Shown here piece by piece: positions 23,901 through 35,300 of a stretch of 64,000 nt of DNA. The position numbers were made by a program, and so were the translations under genes. Each line of letters starts with the position of its first letter. Position 1 is the stretch's first letter. The stretch lies in assembly GCF_021917145.1 (NCBI RefSeq), contig NC_061073.1, positions 11,195,682 through 11,259,681 of the forward strand. The letters are read 5' to 3'. The notes beneath the pieces are model-generated. The model did not search any database. It saw only the letters and a program-made list of their open reading frames with translations, and was not told the DNA's origin. The stretch is from Hypomesus transpacificus. Lineage: Eukaryota > Chordata > Actinopteri > Osmeriformes > Osmeridae.

Positions 23901-26900
23901 CAAAGGAATTCATCAGGGGCAAGAAATGGAAGGTATTAGACTGGCCAAGTCAATCTCCAGACTTCTTCAGACTCCAGACAAACCCTATAGAGCATGCATT
24001 TTACCTGCTTAAGAGGAGACTGAAGGGAGGAACCCCACAAAACAAACAACAACTGAAAGAGGCTGCAGTGAAAGCCTGGGAAAGCATCAAAAAGGAAGAA
24101 TGCAAAAGTTTGGTGACGTCAATGGGTCACAGACTTGCTGCAGTTATTGAAAGCAAAGGATTTGCAACTAAATATTAAGTCTTATTCACTTAAATATGTT
24201 TTAAGTATATCTGTTCCAATACTTTTGCTCACATGACAAATGGGTGGATTCAAACAAAATGTGATATTTTCTTAGTTGTGCATCAGATCCTGATGTAAAT
24301 ACCTGGAAATAAAAGCTGAAACGTTGATCTCTGGTCTCACGTTCATTATTTGATGTCAAGCCCAAATGTTTTCAGTCTACAGCAAAAATAAAGGAATTCG
24401 CCTCACTGTTCCAATACTTTTGGAGGGCACTGTACTCTCACACACACAGCAGACTGTTCTTCTTCTTCAGAATTTTTTTTGTGTGTCCTCCATCTCTTCC
24501 TGCAGCGGCCCGTAACCATGTCAACCGGATGTGTCTGGCTGCGGACATTCCGCTGATTGAGAGTGGCACAGCCGGTTACCTGGGCCAGGTGACTGTCATC
24601 AAGAAGGTACGAAGACGCTGCCTACAGAAAATATCTGAATTAGATCTGTTTAAGGTCACATTCTACTCTTGGTGGCTATCGAGCAGATTTATATCACTCC
24701 TGTGTTTGCCGCTTGATCAATTAGCCATTTGTTAATTTAGCCACTGATGAAATCTGAAGTCGTTCTCCATTGTACCACTCATATTTCTTCTGTTTCCCAT
24801 CGCTCTCTCTTCTTTTTCTCTCTCAGGGTCTTACAGAGTGCTACGAGTGCCAGCCTAAGCCCACACAGAAAACCTTCCCAGGATGCACTATCCGTAACAC
24901 CCCCTCAGAGCCCATCCACTGTATTGTGTGGGCCAAGTACCTCTTCAAGTGAGTAGCCGCTCTCTATTATGACGCCCTCTAGTGGTAGTCGCTGTTGCCG
25001 TGAACACACGGAATTCTTTTTAATGCGAAGGTAGTGACCATCATGTCAGACAAGCCTGTATGATAATCTGTTCTATGTTATGTGTCTATCAGTCAGTTGT
25101 TTGGAGAGGAGGATGCAGACCAGGAAGTCTCACCTGACACCGCCGATCCGGAGGCTACATGTGAGTACAACTATGATGCTCAAAACTGACGCCTAGTGAC
25201 TCGCGTGTAATAACACTCCCTACCTGGTAGCTAGCGTGTAATAACACTCCCTGCCTGGTAGCTAGCGTGTAATAACACTCCCTGCCTGATAACTAGTGTG
25301 TAATAACACTCCCTGCCTGGTAGCTAGCGTGTAATAACACTCCCTGCCTGGTAGCTAGCGTGTAATAACACTCTGCCTGGTAGCTAGCGTGTATTAACAC
25401 TTGTTGCATGTCAACAAGCGTGTAATAACACTCCTTGCGCGCCCCAGGGAAGCCAGAGGAGACGGCAGCCCGAGCCACAGCCTCGGACCAGGACGGGGAC
25501 ATCAAGCGTGTCTCCACCAAGGACTGGGCCCGCTCCACCGGCTATGACCCCGTCAAGATCTTCAACAAGGTAGGCAGCTGCTGCAGGTGTGACCTCTGGA
25601 GATATGGAGCTAAGAAGATTATACTCCAGTGAGACAGTAAGAGTCTGTTCCAGTGAGACAGGAAGTCAAGTCCAAGGCTGAAGAATTCTTGTTTAGCGGA
25701 ACCCTGTTTCATGTGTACACACACTGCTCTGGTTCAGCTCATAATGAGGATTTTTTGTTGTTGTTGTCCTAGAACAGCTTAGCAATTTGTTGAAGGAGCT
25801 TGAATTATGTGACGGTTGTAGAAGTGGCCAGGCTTGCTATTGGCTACATGACTATGATGCCTTGTGCTGCAGCTCTTCAAGGATGACATCATGTACCTGC
25901 TGACCATGGACAAGCTATGGAAGAAGAGGAAGGCCCCTCTGCCTCTGGAATGGCACGAGCTGCAGAAGCTAGGTGAGACTGGTCTGCTGTCTCTGAGATC
26001 TACTATGCTACAGTTGTGGATGTTGTAATAGTAGGAGTGATAATACTGGTTGGAATCATTATACCCAGGACCAATGTCAGTTTGTAGTCTTTTCCCATAT
26101 TGAAGGTGTTTTCCTTTTCCTCTCTGTTTTGTCTGTGTGTGTGTGTCCACCCTCCTGCCTGTGTGTGTGTGTTCTCCACCCTCCTGCCCGTGTGTGTGTG
26201 TCAGTGAGCCCCGAGGAGGAGGTGTCTGGGGCTGGCCTGAAGGACCAGAAGGTGCTGGGGGTGAAGGGCTACTCCCAGCTCTTCTCCCGCAGCGTGGAGA
26301 CCCTGCGCACCCAGCTGGCCAACCAGGGAGATGGAGCAGAGCTGGTCTGGGACAAGGTGACAAGGACACAGGGGCCTGCTTCAATACTGCACACCAGCAT
26401 GCTTCTTTCCTTCCTTTGAAGGAGCCTCTTATCTAACACACTTTGGTGAACATATGTCCACCCTTTTAGGGTGCCTGAAAGAGGCCCTTGTGACTTTGCC
26501 TGAACTCTTTCCCCTCCTGTTACCAGGACGACGCCCCAGCCATGGATTTTGTTACCTCGGCAGCCAACCTGCGCATGCACGTGTTCAGCATGAACATGAA
26601 GAGCCACTTTGACGTCAAGTGTGAGTGACAGCAACATGCGGTTACCGTGGTTACCATAGTTATTTTGCACTTAAACTTGGGGTTCTGGATCATAGTTCAA
26701 GTGTGTTCTATTTCATTTCTGGGACGCAACGGAAATACGAAGTTAGTAGTGCAAGCATGAAAAGCTAATCTAACCCAGTTCGTATACCGATGAGATCATA
26801 TTTTTTGCAGTAGTTGTAACTTGTTGCGTGGCTTAAGCCTGCTGCTGTCAGTCGATTTACCTGCAGTGTCCCAGAGGGAAACTTCTTGCAGTCAGAGAGC

Positions 26901-29900
26901 ATTGTTGTCACGGTGACGTCTTGCTTCTTGCAGCTATGGCTGGCAACATCATCCCTGCCATCGCCACTACCAATGCCGTCATCGCCGGCCTTATCGTGCT
27001 CGAGTCCCTCAAGATCCTGTCTGGGGAGGTGGAGCAGTGTCGCACAGTGAGTTCCTAGTTTCCTGTCCCTGCTTCCTTTTTCCTATGTCACTTCCCCTCC
27101 TTGTTTCCTTGACTTCCTCTCCAAACAGAGGTGGTTTTATTATTATAGTTCTGATGGTTTCCTCCTATCTGTTCATGAAGTTATTTTACAGATTTATTTT
27201 TGAATTGTATGCTTCATGGGTGTATGTTTTATAAACAGAGGTGTCAAAAGTATTCACATTCATTACTCAAGTAGAAGTATAGATACTAGGGTTTAAAAAT
27301 ACTTTTGTAAAAGTTGAAGTATCAACTCAAGCTTTTTACTCAAGTAAAAGTATAAATGCAAAACTACTTAAAGTATAAAAGTAAACTAATGCAAGGGGGA
27401 AAAAAAGCCATTAAGGACAAGCTTAGGCCGCACCAAAAAAAAAGGCCATAATGACTATAACATTATAGTATAATGTTGAAATGTTAATGTTGAAATAATT
27501 GGGCTGCACCTGTTTATGCCCATTGAAAATGAGTGCGTTTTAGTACTGTGCAAATACATTAAAGAACCATGTGTACTACTTAACATTAACATGTGTTTCA
27601 TGGAGCAAAATATATGATGACTAGTTGCCTAAAAGTATTGTAATGGTGCAAAAAGTCAAACTTCAGAGGCATGCTAATAGCCTTTGTTCAAATTAGACGG
27701 CGAGTTTTTGAAAGCCATTAGCTGTGGTACTTGGGTACGCAGAGCTTGCAGCGCATTCGAGAGTTGTTTTTTCATCCAACCAATTAAAAACATTCTTCCA
27801 GGTACAGCCAGGGATGTAGAAGGGTTGTCTGGTCTTCCTGGCTACCAACCTCCTCGCTGGTGCTTGGTTGGGACATCTTGCTGGAGTACTCTTGACTCCC
27901 TGCCACGGACATCTTAGGCTACATACGTCTGCTATTTCCTTGCTGGAGTGTGACGTGATTTGCGTCATGGGTAGGAACGATGGTTTGCGTACAAACCAAT
28001 AGGGTGTCGGAATGGTATTATACTTCTCATCCAACCACAATCAAATTCACTCTATCCGGATGGCGCGATTTATCTGGATAGGTTATGTTTTGGTGTGTGT
28101 TTTTTTTTTTTTTTTTTACGATGACAAGCCGGAATGAAAACAAGCCAAGCTGAAATTGGAGTAACCAGGCTATTTTTACAATGTAAGGAGTAGAAAGTAT
28201 AGATAATTGCGTGAAAATGTAAGGAGTAGAAGTAGAAAGTCGTCTGAAAAATAATTACTTCAGTAAAGTATAGATAGATACCCACAATTTCTACTTGAGT
28301 AAGGTAACAAAGTATTTGTACTTCGTTACTTGACACCTCTGTTTATAAAATGTTGGAGACTTAAGACGACATATTATTTTTTTCTTGAAAGACAATGTTG
28401 TGTCTTCCAGATGTAGGTTGTCCTGCTCAGATGTCTGGTGTTTGTTGTTGTACTCTCCACATTGTCATTCTGTCATTCCATACCTCATGTGGAACTGGAC
28501 CCAGGTCATGAATCATTGAGTGGTCAGGATACTTACTCAACTGGTCAAGTCTGACCTTTAACCTTTTCCCTGTCTGACCAGGTCGCTCATAACCGGTCCA
28601 CATTTTGTCAACTTTTTCTAGATATTTCTGAACAAGCAGCCCAACCCCAGGAAGAAGCTGTTGGTTCCATGTGCGCTTGACCCGCCCAGCGCTAACTGTT
28701 ACGTGTGTGCCAGCAAACCCGAGGTCACCGTCAAACTCAACGTCCACAAAACCTTTGTACTCAGCCTTCAGGACAAGGTGAGGCCCACAAGACATGGGTG
28801 AGACCAGCTTGACTAGTTATCTATGGTGCGTCTGCACGTGTTTTTGCGTGTGTTGCTCTGACCAGTCTTGTGTGTTGTAGATTTTGAAGGAGAAGTTTGG
28901 CATGGTGGCCCCAGACGTCCAGATAGAAGATGGGAAAGGCACCATCCTGATCTCCTCCGAGGAGGGAGAGACTGAAGGTACCCTAACCTCATAACCTGAA
29001 TATGTCCCATATACACTGCATTCGATATCACAGCATTTTCCCAATCAGAACACCAGGGGGCGCTTGTGGTGAGACAATGTATTTGTTTTGTATTATTAGT
29101 ATTTGTATCAAGCTTTTAACTTGAAAATATTATTTTCTAAGATACGGCCCACTGTGATGTCATTCGCATTCATTGGTGTGTTTTCAGGCAACAACAGCAA
29201 ATATCTGTCCGATTTCGGGATTCGTAACGGGAGCCGTCTTCAAGTAGATGACTTCCTTCAGGACTACACTCTACTGGTGAACGTGCTTCACTGGTACGGC
29301 CTCTCTCTCTTCTTCTTTGATTAGGTTTTTGTTGTTTCTATCTGTATTCCTTTCTGTCTGTTATGTGATCAACTGGCATTAATATCATGTAGCTTTTTCG
29401 ATTAAGTTGTCATCTCACCTCATCATCGTGTGTATGTGTGTGTGTTTTCCAGCGAGGACCTGGAGAAGGATGTGGAGTTTGAGGTGGTGGGGGACGCCCC
29501 TGACAAGGCCCCAACTCCAGCCAACACACAGGAGGAGGGCAACAACATCGCCAATGGCAACAAAGATTCAGCACAGCCGTCCACTTCTTCAAAAGGTGAG
29601 CAGCATGCACACACACACACACACACTACATGTTCATATCACACTACACCAATGGGCTAACCACGCAAGGGAGTATCTGGACACGACTTTTGTGTCTGCT
29701 GTAGATGCTTGTCTTGTCTGTAAGGCCAGGATGATGTGGTTTCCTGTCTCCTTCCCAGCAACCCCGGCGGCGGCGGATGACGACGACGACGTCCTTATCA
29801 TGGACTCCGATGAGGAGGAGCCTTCCTCCAGCTCCATGGATGTCACCGCGGAGACGGGCGGCAGCATCCGCAAGAGGAAGCTGCAGGACGCGGAGACCGG

Positions 29901-29976
29901 CGAAGCCTCCGTCAAACGCCAACGCGTGGACCAATCAGCTGAGGACGACGACGATGACATAATTACTCTAGACTAG
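20997..29976 (+). CDS. uba2: SUMO-activating enzyme subunit 2 (UBA2/SAE2)
   Basis: UBA2 pairs with SAE1 as the nuclear E1 that adenylates SUMO and passes it to UBC9. Seventeen exons: 20997-21137, 22047-22130, 22367-22437, 22641-22705, 24506-24606, 24827-24948, 25093-25160, 25448-25569, 25873-25972, 26205-26356, 26527-26620, 26934-27046, 28622-28777, 28881-28977, 29188-29293, 29453-29595, 29759-29976. The sum is 1953 nt (650 aa; human 640). It shows the nucleotide-binding loop [31 protein letters not shown], the catalytic Cys in [13 protein letters not shown], zinc-ligand cysteine pairs (CYEC and CYVCASKPE), the adenylation crossover [15 protein letters not shown], a ubiquitin-fold domain ([13 protein letters not shown] to [10 protein letters not shown]), a SUMO-interacting-type [14 protein letters not shown], and a basic NLS KRKLQ/VKRQR before the acidic end DDDIITLD. 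Intron 4 holds a Tc1 element, intron 12 a hAT-like element, and intron 7 a minisatellite. All coding frames are intact. Confidence 0.97.
22757..22978 (+). repeat. Left terminal inverted repeat of the Tc1 element
   Basis: About 222 bp pair with 24212-24432. Outer and inner direct repeats share AAAAGTATTGGAACA, the layout of transposase binding sites in IR/DR Tc1 elements such as Sleeping Beauty. Confidence 0.92.
23126..24178 (+). CDS. Tc1-family transposase (DDE), uninterrupted ORF
   Basis: From the family-typical start [12 protein letters not shown] the frame gives 350 residues to the stop. An in-frame ATG at 23096 would add ten. Domains in order: paired-like helix-turn-helix DNA binding (residues about 5-55), the GRPR hook (RRTGRPRKT), a second HTH, then the catalytic core with WTDE (first Asp), [10 protein letters not shown] (second Asp) and TNPIEHAF (Glu), ending GFATKY as in other Tc1 proteins. 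There is no stop or frameshift. The spacing between the second Asp and the Glu is 39 residues instead of the usual 34, because FFRLQT replaces the single Leu of SPDLNPIE. That probably disables it, though this is inference. Host function is not expected. Confidence 0.95.
   Translation: MKTRALSLGEKQAIVSLREDGKSIRAIAETLAIASTTIWNVLKKKKTTGVLSNRRRTGRPRKTSAVDDRNIVRAVKKDPKTTVSEISNNLQMAGVKVSLSTVRRRLHEQKYKGYTRRCKPLISKKNRKARLEFAKKYRDEPQKFWDKVLWTDETKINFYQSDGKAKVWRKKGTAHDPKHTSSSVKHGGGNVMAWACMASSGTGSLIFIEDVTHDGSSKMTSEVYRNILSANLRKDATKLIGRTFIMQQDNDPKHTAKTTKEFIRGKKWKVLDWPSQSPDFFRLQTNPIEHAFYLLKRRLKGGTPQNKQQLKEAAVKAWESIKKEECKSLVTSMGHRLAAVIESKGFATKY
24212..24432 (-). repeat. Right terminal inverted repeat of the Tc1 element
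   Basis: Reverse complement of the left repeat, beginning TGTTCCAATACTTTTGCTCA and ending TTTTGGAGGGCACTG. Differences from the left arm include GACAAATGGG for the complement of CCCATTTGTCACG and a few single bases. Confidence 0.92.
25200..25440. repeat. 31-bp minisatellite in uba2 intron 7
   Basis: About seven to eight copies of a 31-bp unit containing GTGTAATAACACTCCCTGCC run almost up to the acceptor of uba2 exon 8 (25448). Units vary slightly (ACTCTGCC, ACTTGTTG). Confidence 0.92.
27236..28341. mobile_element. Non-autonomous hAT-like element in uba2 intron 12
   Basis: The 1106-bp element begins CAGAGGTGTCAAAAGTATT and ends ACTTGACACCTCTG, an imperfect terminal inverted repeat. It is flanked by a perfect 8-bp duplication TTTATAAA (27228-27235 and 28342-28349), which is the hAT signature. 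Subterminal regions are AT-rich with repeated AAGTA/ACTCAAGTA motifs. No transposase is encoded, so movement would need a partner element. A poly(T) run lies inside near 28100-28118. Confidence 0.92.
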
Positions 29977-32360
29977 CTCTAGTCCCTGGGCACGTCGCCC
30001 AGGTTTTTCTCCTCAGAAGGACAGAACTCTATGTTAGTGCTTTCATACCGCTGTTCTACCCTCACCAAACGTGTGTAAATATATATATGTACAAAAAACT
30101 GTTAGTCAGTTGTTTCACTAGGATGCTGTCTGAAGTCAGTGGTAAGTTTGACCCGATTTTATCCTGGAAGACGGACAAAATGCTTTTGATTTTTTTGTAA
30201 TGTTTTTTTTATTTTATAATGTACTGTATTTACCTCGTCGCGAGTAAGGGTGTCACTAGTTCTGTGTAAACATTTTAGGGAGACTGAAAGAAACGCATTA
30301 AATACCAAATGTTTTTTTGCTTATGTATTTGATAAGAATCATTGTAATCTTAAACATTGAAGGGTAAAAACAAAACAAAAAAACTACATCTGAGCATCGA
30401 TTGATTGATTGATTGACTGACTGGCTGATTGACTGACTGACTCACCACCCATTGACCTCAGACAGTGGGCAAAATCGGGCATCGTCAGCCTCTTTCATTG
30501 TTGTTCTGTAGCTGAGGTCCATAGGGAAGACACCAAGAGACTCATACGATGAGACCAATTGTAGTTGGGCTGGCCTTGGGACCAAGCAGATCACCAATGA
30601 TGAAATAGATCACCTGACACCTTGCATTTCTGGCTAAGGTGACTTCTATACTGTTGGTTCTGACAAAAATAAAGACAGCTGTAGGTTGACAGTCTATGGC
30701 TAGGACTACATCCAAACCTGGAACAGAACAGGCGTGTACAGTATAGCTATATATATTATATATATATTTATATATATATAAAGCCTTTTATTGTTTGGTG
30801 GGGTGGATGAGGTTTGTAAATCTAAGATGATCTTTCGAAAATGTAAACCTGCTTGTTTTACCTGGGACTTGCATGAACGGGACACCTTGTTGCCCACTTA
30901 GTTGCCTGGTGTTTGCAGGATTAAACTAGATTAGACGGTGAGTTATGTATTGTGTTCAGGCAGAGGGGAAGGCCTCATTACAGCAATTACGTTGTGCAGA
31001 AAGGAATGTTCACGTTGAACCTGCTGGTTGGCCCGGAACAGCCAGTCATTTTTGAGTGTCCTGCTCACCTTGAGATAAAATGGTTTGTGTGCTCCAACGT
31101 GGCGTGAAAAAAGCCTAGAACAAATGTTAAGCGGTTAGTGCATCGTCAACAGGGATTAAAGTCCAGTGCACAATGAAGTCCTCTTGATTGGTCACATGGA
31201 TGAGCCCATTTACAGTAAATACAACATTCCTTGTCAGGGTTATCTGAGTGTAGGTAAAAAAAATGAAGCGAGTGATTTGCCACATTTCTATGCTTCTTCA
31301 ATTACTAAAAATGTGTGCTTTATGATTATAAGGAAATAAAAGAACAGTTTCTTGTGCATCTGAAGCTGGACATGGGTAGGGTTCATATAAAGCAGGATTC
31401 GTTGATAACTTACATGACATTCACGGGTAGTTTATACTGTAACTGTGAAAGGAAATGTGTTGGTTTTCAGGAAATACAATACAGGGATGTATAGGTTTGG
31501 TTTGAACATTGTTCACTGTCAAAATGTCCTCCTGGTAATGTCAACATTTCATATTTTTAACACTTCTACTGTGATGGTCAGTCAGTGAACCCTCCCTTTC
31601 AAGACTTGTGACTGCCTCTGGTGTGCTTTGAACACTTTTTCATTCATCTGAGAATTAAACTATTCGAACGGGTTTTAGGGTTCTCCCGTCTATCCAATCG
31701 GTAGCAACAGACTATTAACTAAGATAAATTACCAAAAATTACAAAATGCCTTCCGATCCTTTCCTATTGTTAAATTGATTGGTATCTTATGTCCTCATAG
31801 TTCAGCCCTACCGAGGCTACGTCTATGTTTGGCTCGCTTCGAGGGGATGATTGTTAAAACGCCCCTCGTTGGATGAAGCTGATTGGTCGAAAACCCGGGA
31901 CCCACACTCGGCGAGCTCTCCATTTTATAGCTACACAATATGCTTCATAAGAACAACTTTACTTAAAAACGTTTTTTTGGATGCGGGAGTCACTGGGCAT
32001 ATTTGAGCAATAATTTGTTTTCTATTTGTTGTGCAATCGAGTACAAATTAGTCATCTACATGTTGGTGGACAGATGAAGACCCGTTTATCTTTTGCTGTC
32101 GCTGTGCGTTTTGATGAAAGCCTGCCCACTTTGTGACTCCAACCAGTCAACTGAGAGCGAGGAGGCGTTCCAAATGCAACTGACAGTGACATCGGAGTTT
32201 GTCTGAAACCCAACAACGGTGTAGTACTGGTTATTGGAAAACTGTTATGTAAAGTAAACGTCGGGTGAATGATGCCTTAACTGATTGTTTTAGCTTTAAC
32301 ATCGTTGTATCGTATCAGGCTTCGAAAAACGTCTTGAGAACCAACATCCAAGGCTCGATC
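29977..32360. other. uba2 3' UTR, intergenic DNA and ca5a 5' region
   Basis: The first part is uba2 3' UTR. AATAAA hexamers at 30668-30673 and near 31333 are candidate poly(A) signals. A (TA)n run lies at about 30748-30780 and a GATT/GACT short repeat near 30395-30442. From about 31800 the sequence becomes more mixed and leads to the ca5a first exon. No other coding sequence is recognised. Confidence 0.5.
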
Positions 32361-35300
32361 ATGGTGATTCTCTCATCGATTGCATCGCCGCTCGCTCGAC
32401 AACTGCACAGACGTCTCATCAGGGACACTAGGAGCCAGCGGTTTATGCCAGTGAGAACATGCAGTCTCAGTGCATGTTCGAGCAAATATGTGCTTTCGCA
32501 GAGTAAGTTAAGTGTGCAAAATTATGTTGACGTGTATTCCTCAAATGTATAAAGTTAAACCAGGATGTGCCGCCGTTTCATTAAAAAAAAAATCCGCTGT
32601 GAGTCGACGGAGTACCTAAACAAGCTAAACAGAGTCGAGCTTTTAAAGAGTGTGTCCGAAAGACAGTTAACCTGTGTTTTCTGTTAAGAACACTAGTAAC
32701 ATTTTCCATTAGAAGCACATGATGGCTACAATGTAATTTTTATGAAAATCAAAAGGAGCCGAAGCTCTCGTGCTACTGTGTTGTCATTTTAAGCATGTGG
32801 AAAGAGTCCTGGAAACTAGGGACTGGATTTTTCGCATGGGTGGATTAGGGTCGAACAGAATTCATATTTATCAAAAACCTCGATGTCCAGGATTTGATTG
32901 CAGCTAAGGTCTGCCGCTAAGATGTTGACGTCCTCTAGGCCTATAGACTGATAAAAAATAATAATTGAGCTTGCATATAGGGTTAGATGTCAGAATATTT
33001 TGCCACATTCCATCTTTTGTTTGTCCCTAACGCCAGACCCAGAACAAGGTAACATCAAGAATCACGTCCATGCATGTTCTTATCCAACCCTGAAAAATGC
33101 TTTTGTAGGCTACTTGCTCTTATTGTGTACTTAAGGGTGGGGACTTGTGTCTTTAAACTGCCTGCCATTGAGTTGAGTTCACAATATTTTCATTTTATAA
33201 ATGGAACAATAGGCTACATAGCCTGTGCCAAACTGTGATTGACCATGGTTTTGAAAGACAACACGCACACACTGAACGTAGCCTATATGGAGGTTAAATG
33301 AGCTAAGGATAGCCCATAACAGCTTTATTGTAGAGTAAGTGGACTATGAACACTATCGTGGGGTCACGAGGGATACATCCTGGGACTAGCTAGGTATGTG
33401 TCAAGATGTCATTCACGAATTAATAGCAAGTATTAATTAACACTTCACACTCAGTCAAGCCTTGTCCATGGAACCAAGTCTATTGGTAATACAGACTAAT
33501 TCTGTAATAATCATACGCTTCAGTCAAAACCATCAGTCACATGCCACACAAGGAATTCTGCTAGATGACTTTTCCATAGTTGGGCTATATCCCATAAAGT
33601 CATTCAGAACTAGACAAGCGGATCAGTGCCCAGCTGTGGAGTACAGTTGGCGGTCTGCCAATACATTCCGCGCGTCACTTTATAGCCTTCCCACGTCTAA
33701 CTTATTTTGCAATTTCCTTCGAAAACAGTCTACAAAGGGAAGTATATTTCTCCCTCACTCCTTCCTCATAGTACTGCTAGCCGAATCACGGATGATATTT
33801 TTGTGTAGTCAATAGACTACTTTTTGATTTTTTTGTGTGTGTGAATAAAATCGTCCTCTATTTCGATTCGTTATATTGTTATTTTACTGTTACAAAATGC
33901 AGGGAGCAGCCGAGTACACAATGAAAAGTAGGTGTTTTTAATCGATGTGATTAATCCTTGGTTGTACGATTTTTTTTCCTGTTTCCCCTACAGTAGTTTC
34001 TTTTCTTGAGGTAACTTGCCGTCATGAACTGGTTGTCTAACATAATCTCTTCCTTAGTGCATCCGATGTGGCAAGGACCCCTCGCCATCCCGGGAGGAGA
34101 ACGTCAATCTCCAATCGATATCACGGTGCGCAAGAGCATCTTTGACCCGAACCTGAAGCCGTTGATTGCGAAGTACGACCCGAGGACCTGTCAACAGATT
34201 TGGAACAACGGCTATTCGTTCCTGGTGGAGTACGACGACACCACCGATAAATCCAGTAAGATTTTTCTTTTCTCCTACTTTTCCTGGACCGTTACTGATT
34301 ATCAGTGGAATGCCTGCCGCCTGCCACGTGGAAGTCATAACTGATTTGACTGTTGTTTTATCGTTACTTCACATGTGCATTGATCTAAATTATGTAGGCT
34401 ATAATTTCATATGAGCATCAATATAAATTCCGCAGTTAGGTTTATTTTAATATGGAGTCATACAAAAGAAAATTAATTATTGTCAAGTCTTAAAATGCCC
34501 AATTTTGGATGGTATTAGCATGTCAGAAACCGCAGGATAGTCTACAATAATAAACACAATGAGTATTGGAGTCAACTTTTTTTTTCCACGACAGTGAATC
34601 AATGGTTTCCTATATGAATGTTTTCAGTCAGGTTTTTGTTGTTGTCTCCTATTAGATCATTGTTGTTACATAGTATGACATTATCATGATAATTGTGCAG
34701 CACTTAAAGGGGGTCCCTTGGAAGACCAGTTCCGGCTTTGTCAGTTTCACTTCCACTGGGGGGAGACCAATGCCTGGGGCTCGGAGCACACTGTGGACCG
34801 CCGCCTGTTCCCTGCTGAGGTACCGAGCTCAGATCATGTACTTCACAGATGATGTATCTGTCAAGAGAACTTGACAAATACGGATCTCAAAACTGATCTC
34901 AGTTAATGGAAGTAGCTGAACAGCCTGACTCCAGTGTTACTGCAACTTGGAATAGTTTACACACATGGCCTGATTGTGTTTATGATGTATATGTTTGGTA
35001 TTTTACTGTAAGTTAGTGTGTCAGTACGACTTCTGCCTGTGTGTTTATGATGTCCAGGATTGCCTAATAGAGACAATAAATGGATAAGACAATGACAGAC
35101 TTTGGATAAGGTGTATACCTAGATAAGAAAAGCCTACTGTATTCACTGTCACAAGGACGTTATGATGGGTAACAGGGCAGAGTTTTGACAGGGGTCTAGT
35201 CGTCCTGTGGAGAAGTGTGCAACATGCTCAGTCCCGGACGTACTTGCACGTAATGTTGAGTCTGACAATCGCACTGGTGCGTCCCTCTTTATAGACACAC

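Larger units (their letters stand above)
22757..24432 (+). mobile_element. Tc1/mariner transposon, complete, in uba2 intron 4
   Basis: The 1676-bp element starts CAGTGCCCTCCAAAAGTATT and ends with the reverse complement. It is bounded on both sides by the TA target duplication (22755-22756 and 24433-24434). The inverted repeats are about 220 bp long and carry a second copy of the AAAAGTATTGGAACA motif at their inner end (IR/DR structure). It lies in the same orientation as uba2 and encodes one transposase. The two repeats differ by scattered substitutions, so the copy is not brand new. Confidence 0.96.

Noticed and set aside
27684-28040. Small frames on both strands within the hAT-like element
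   Set aside because: No recognisable domain, not shared with hAT transposases; kept only as possible captured DNA.
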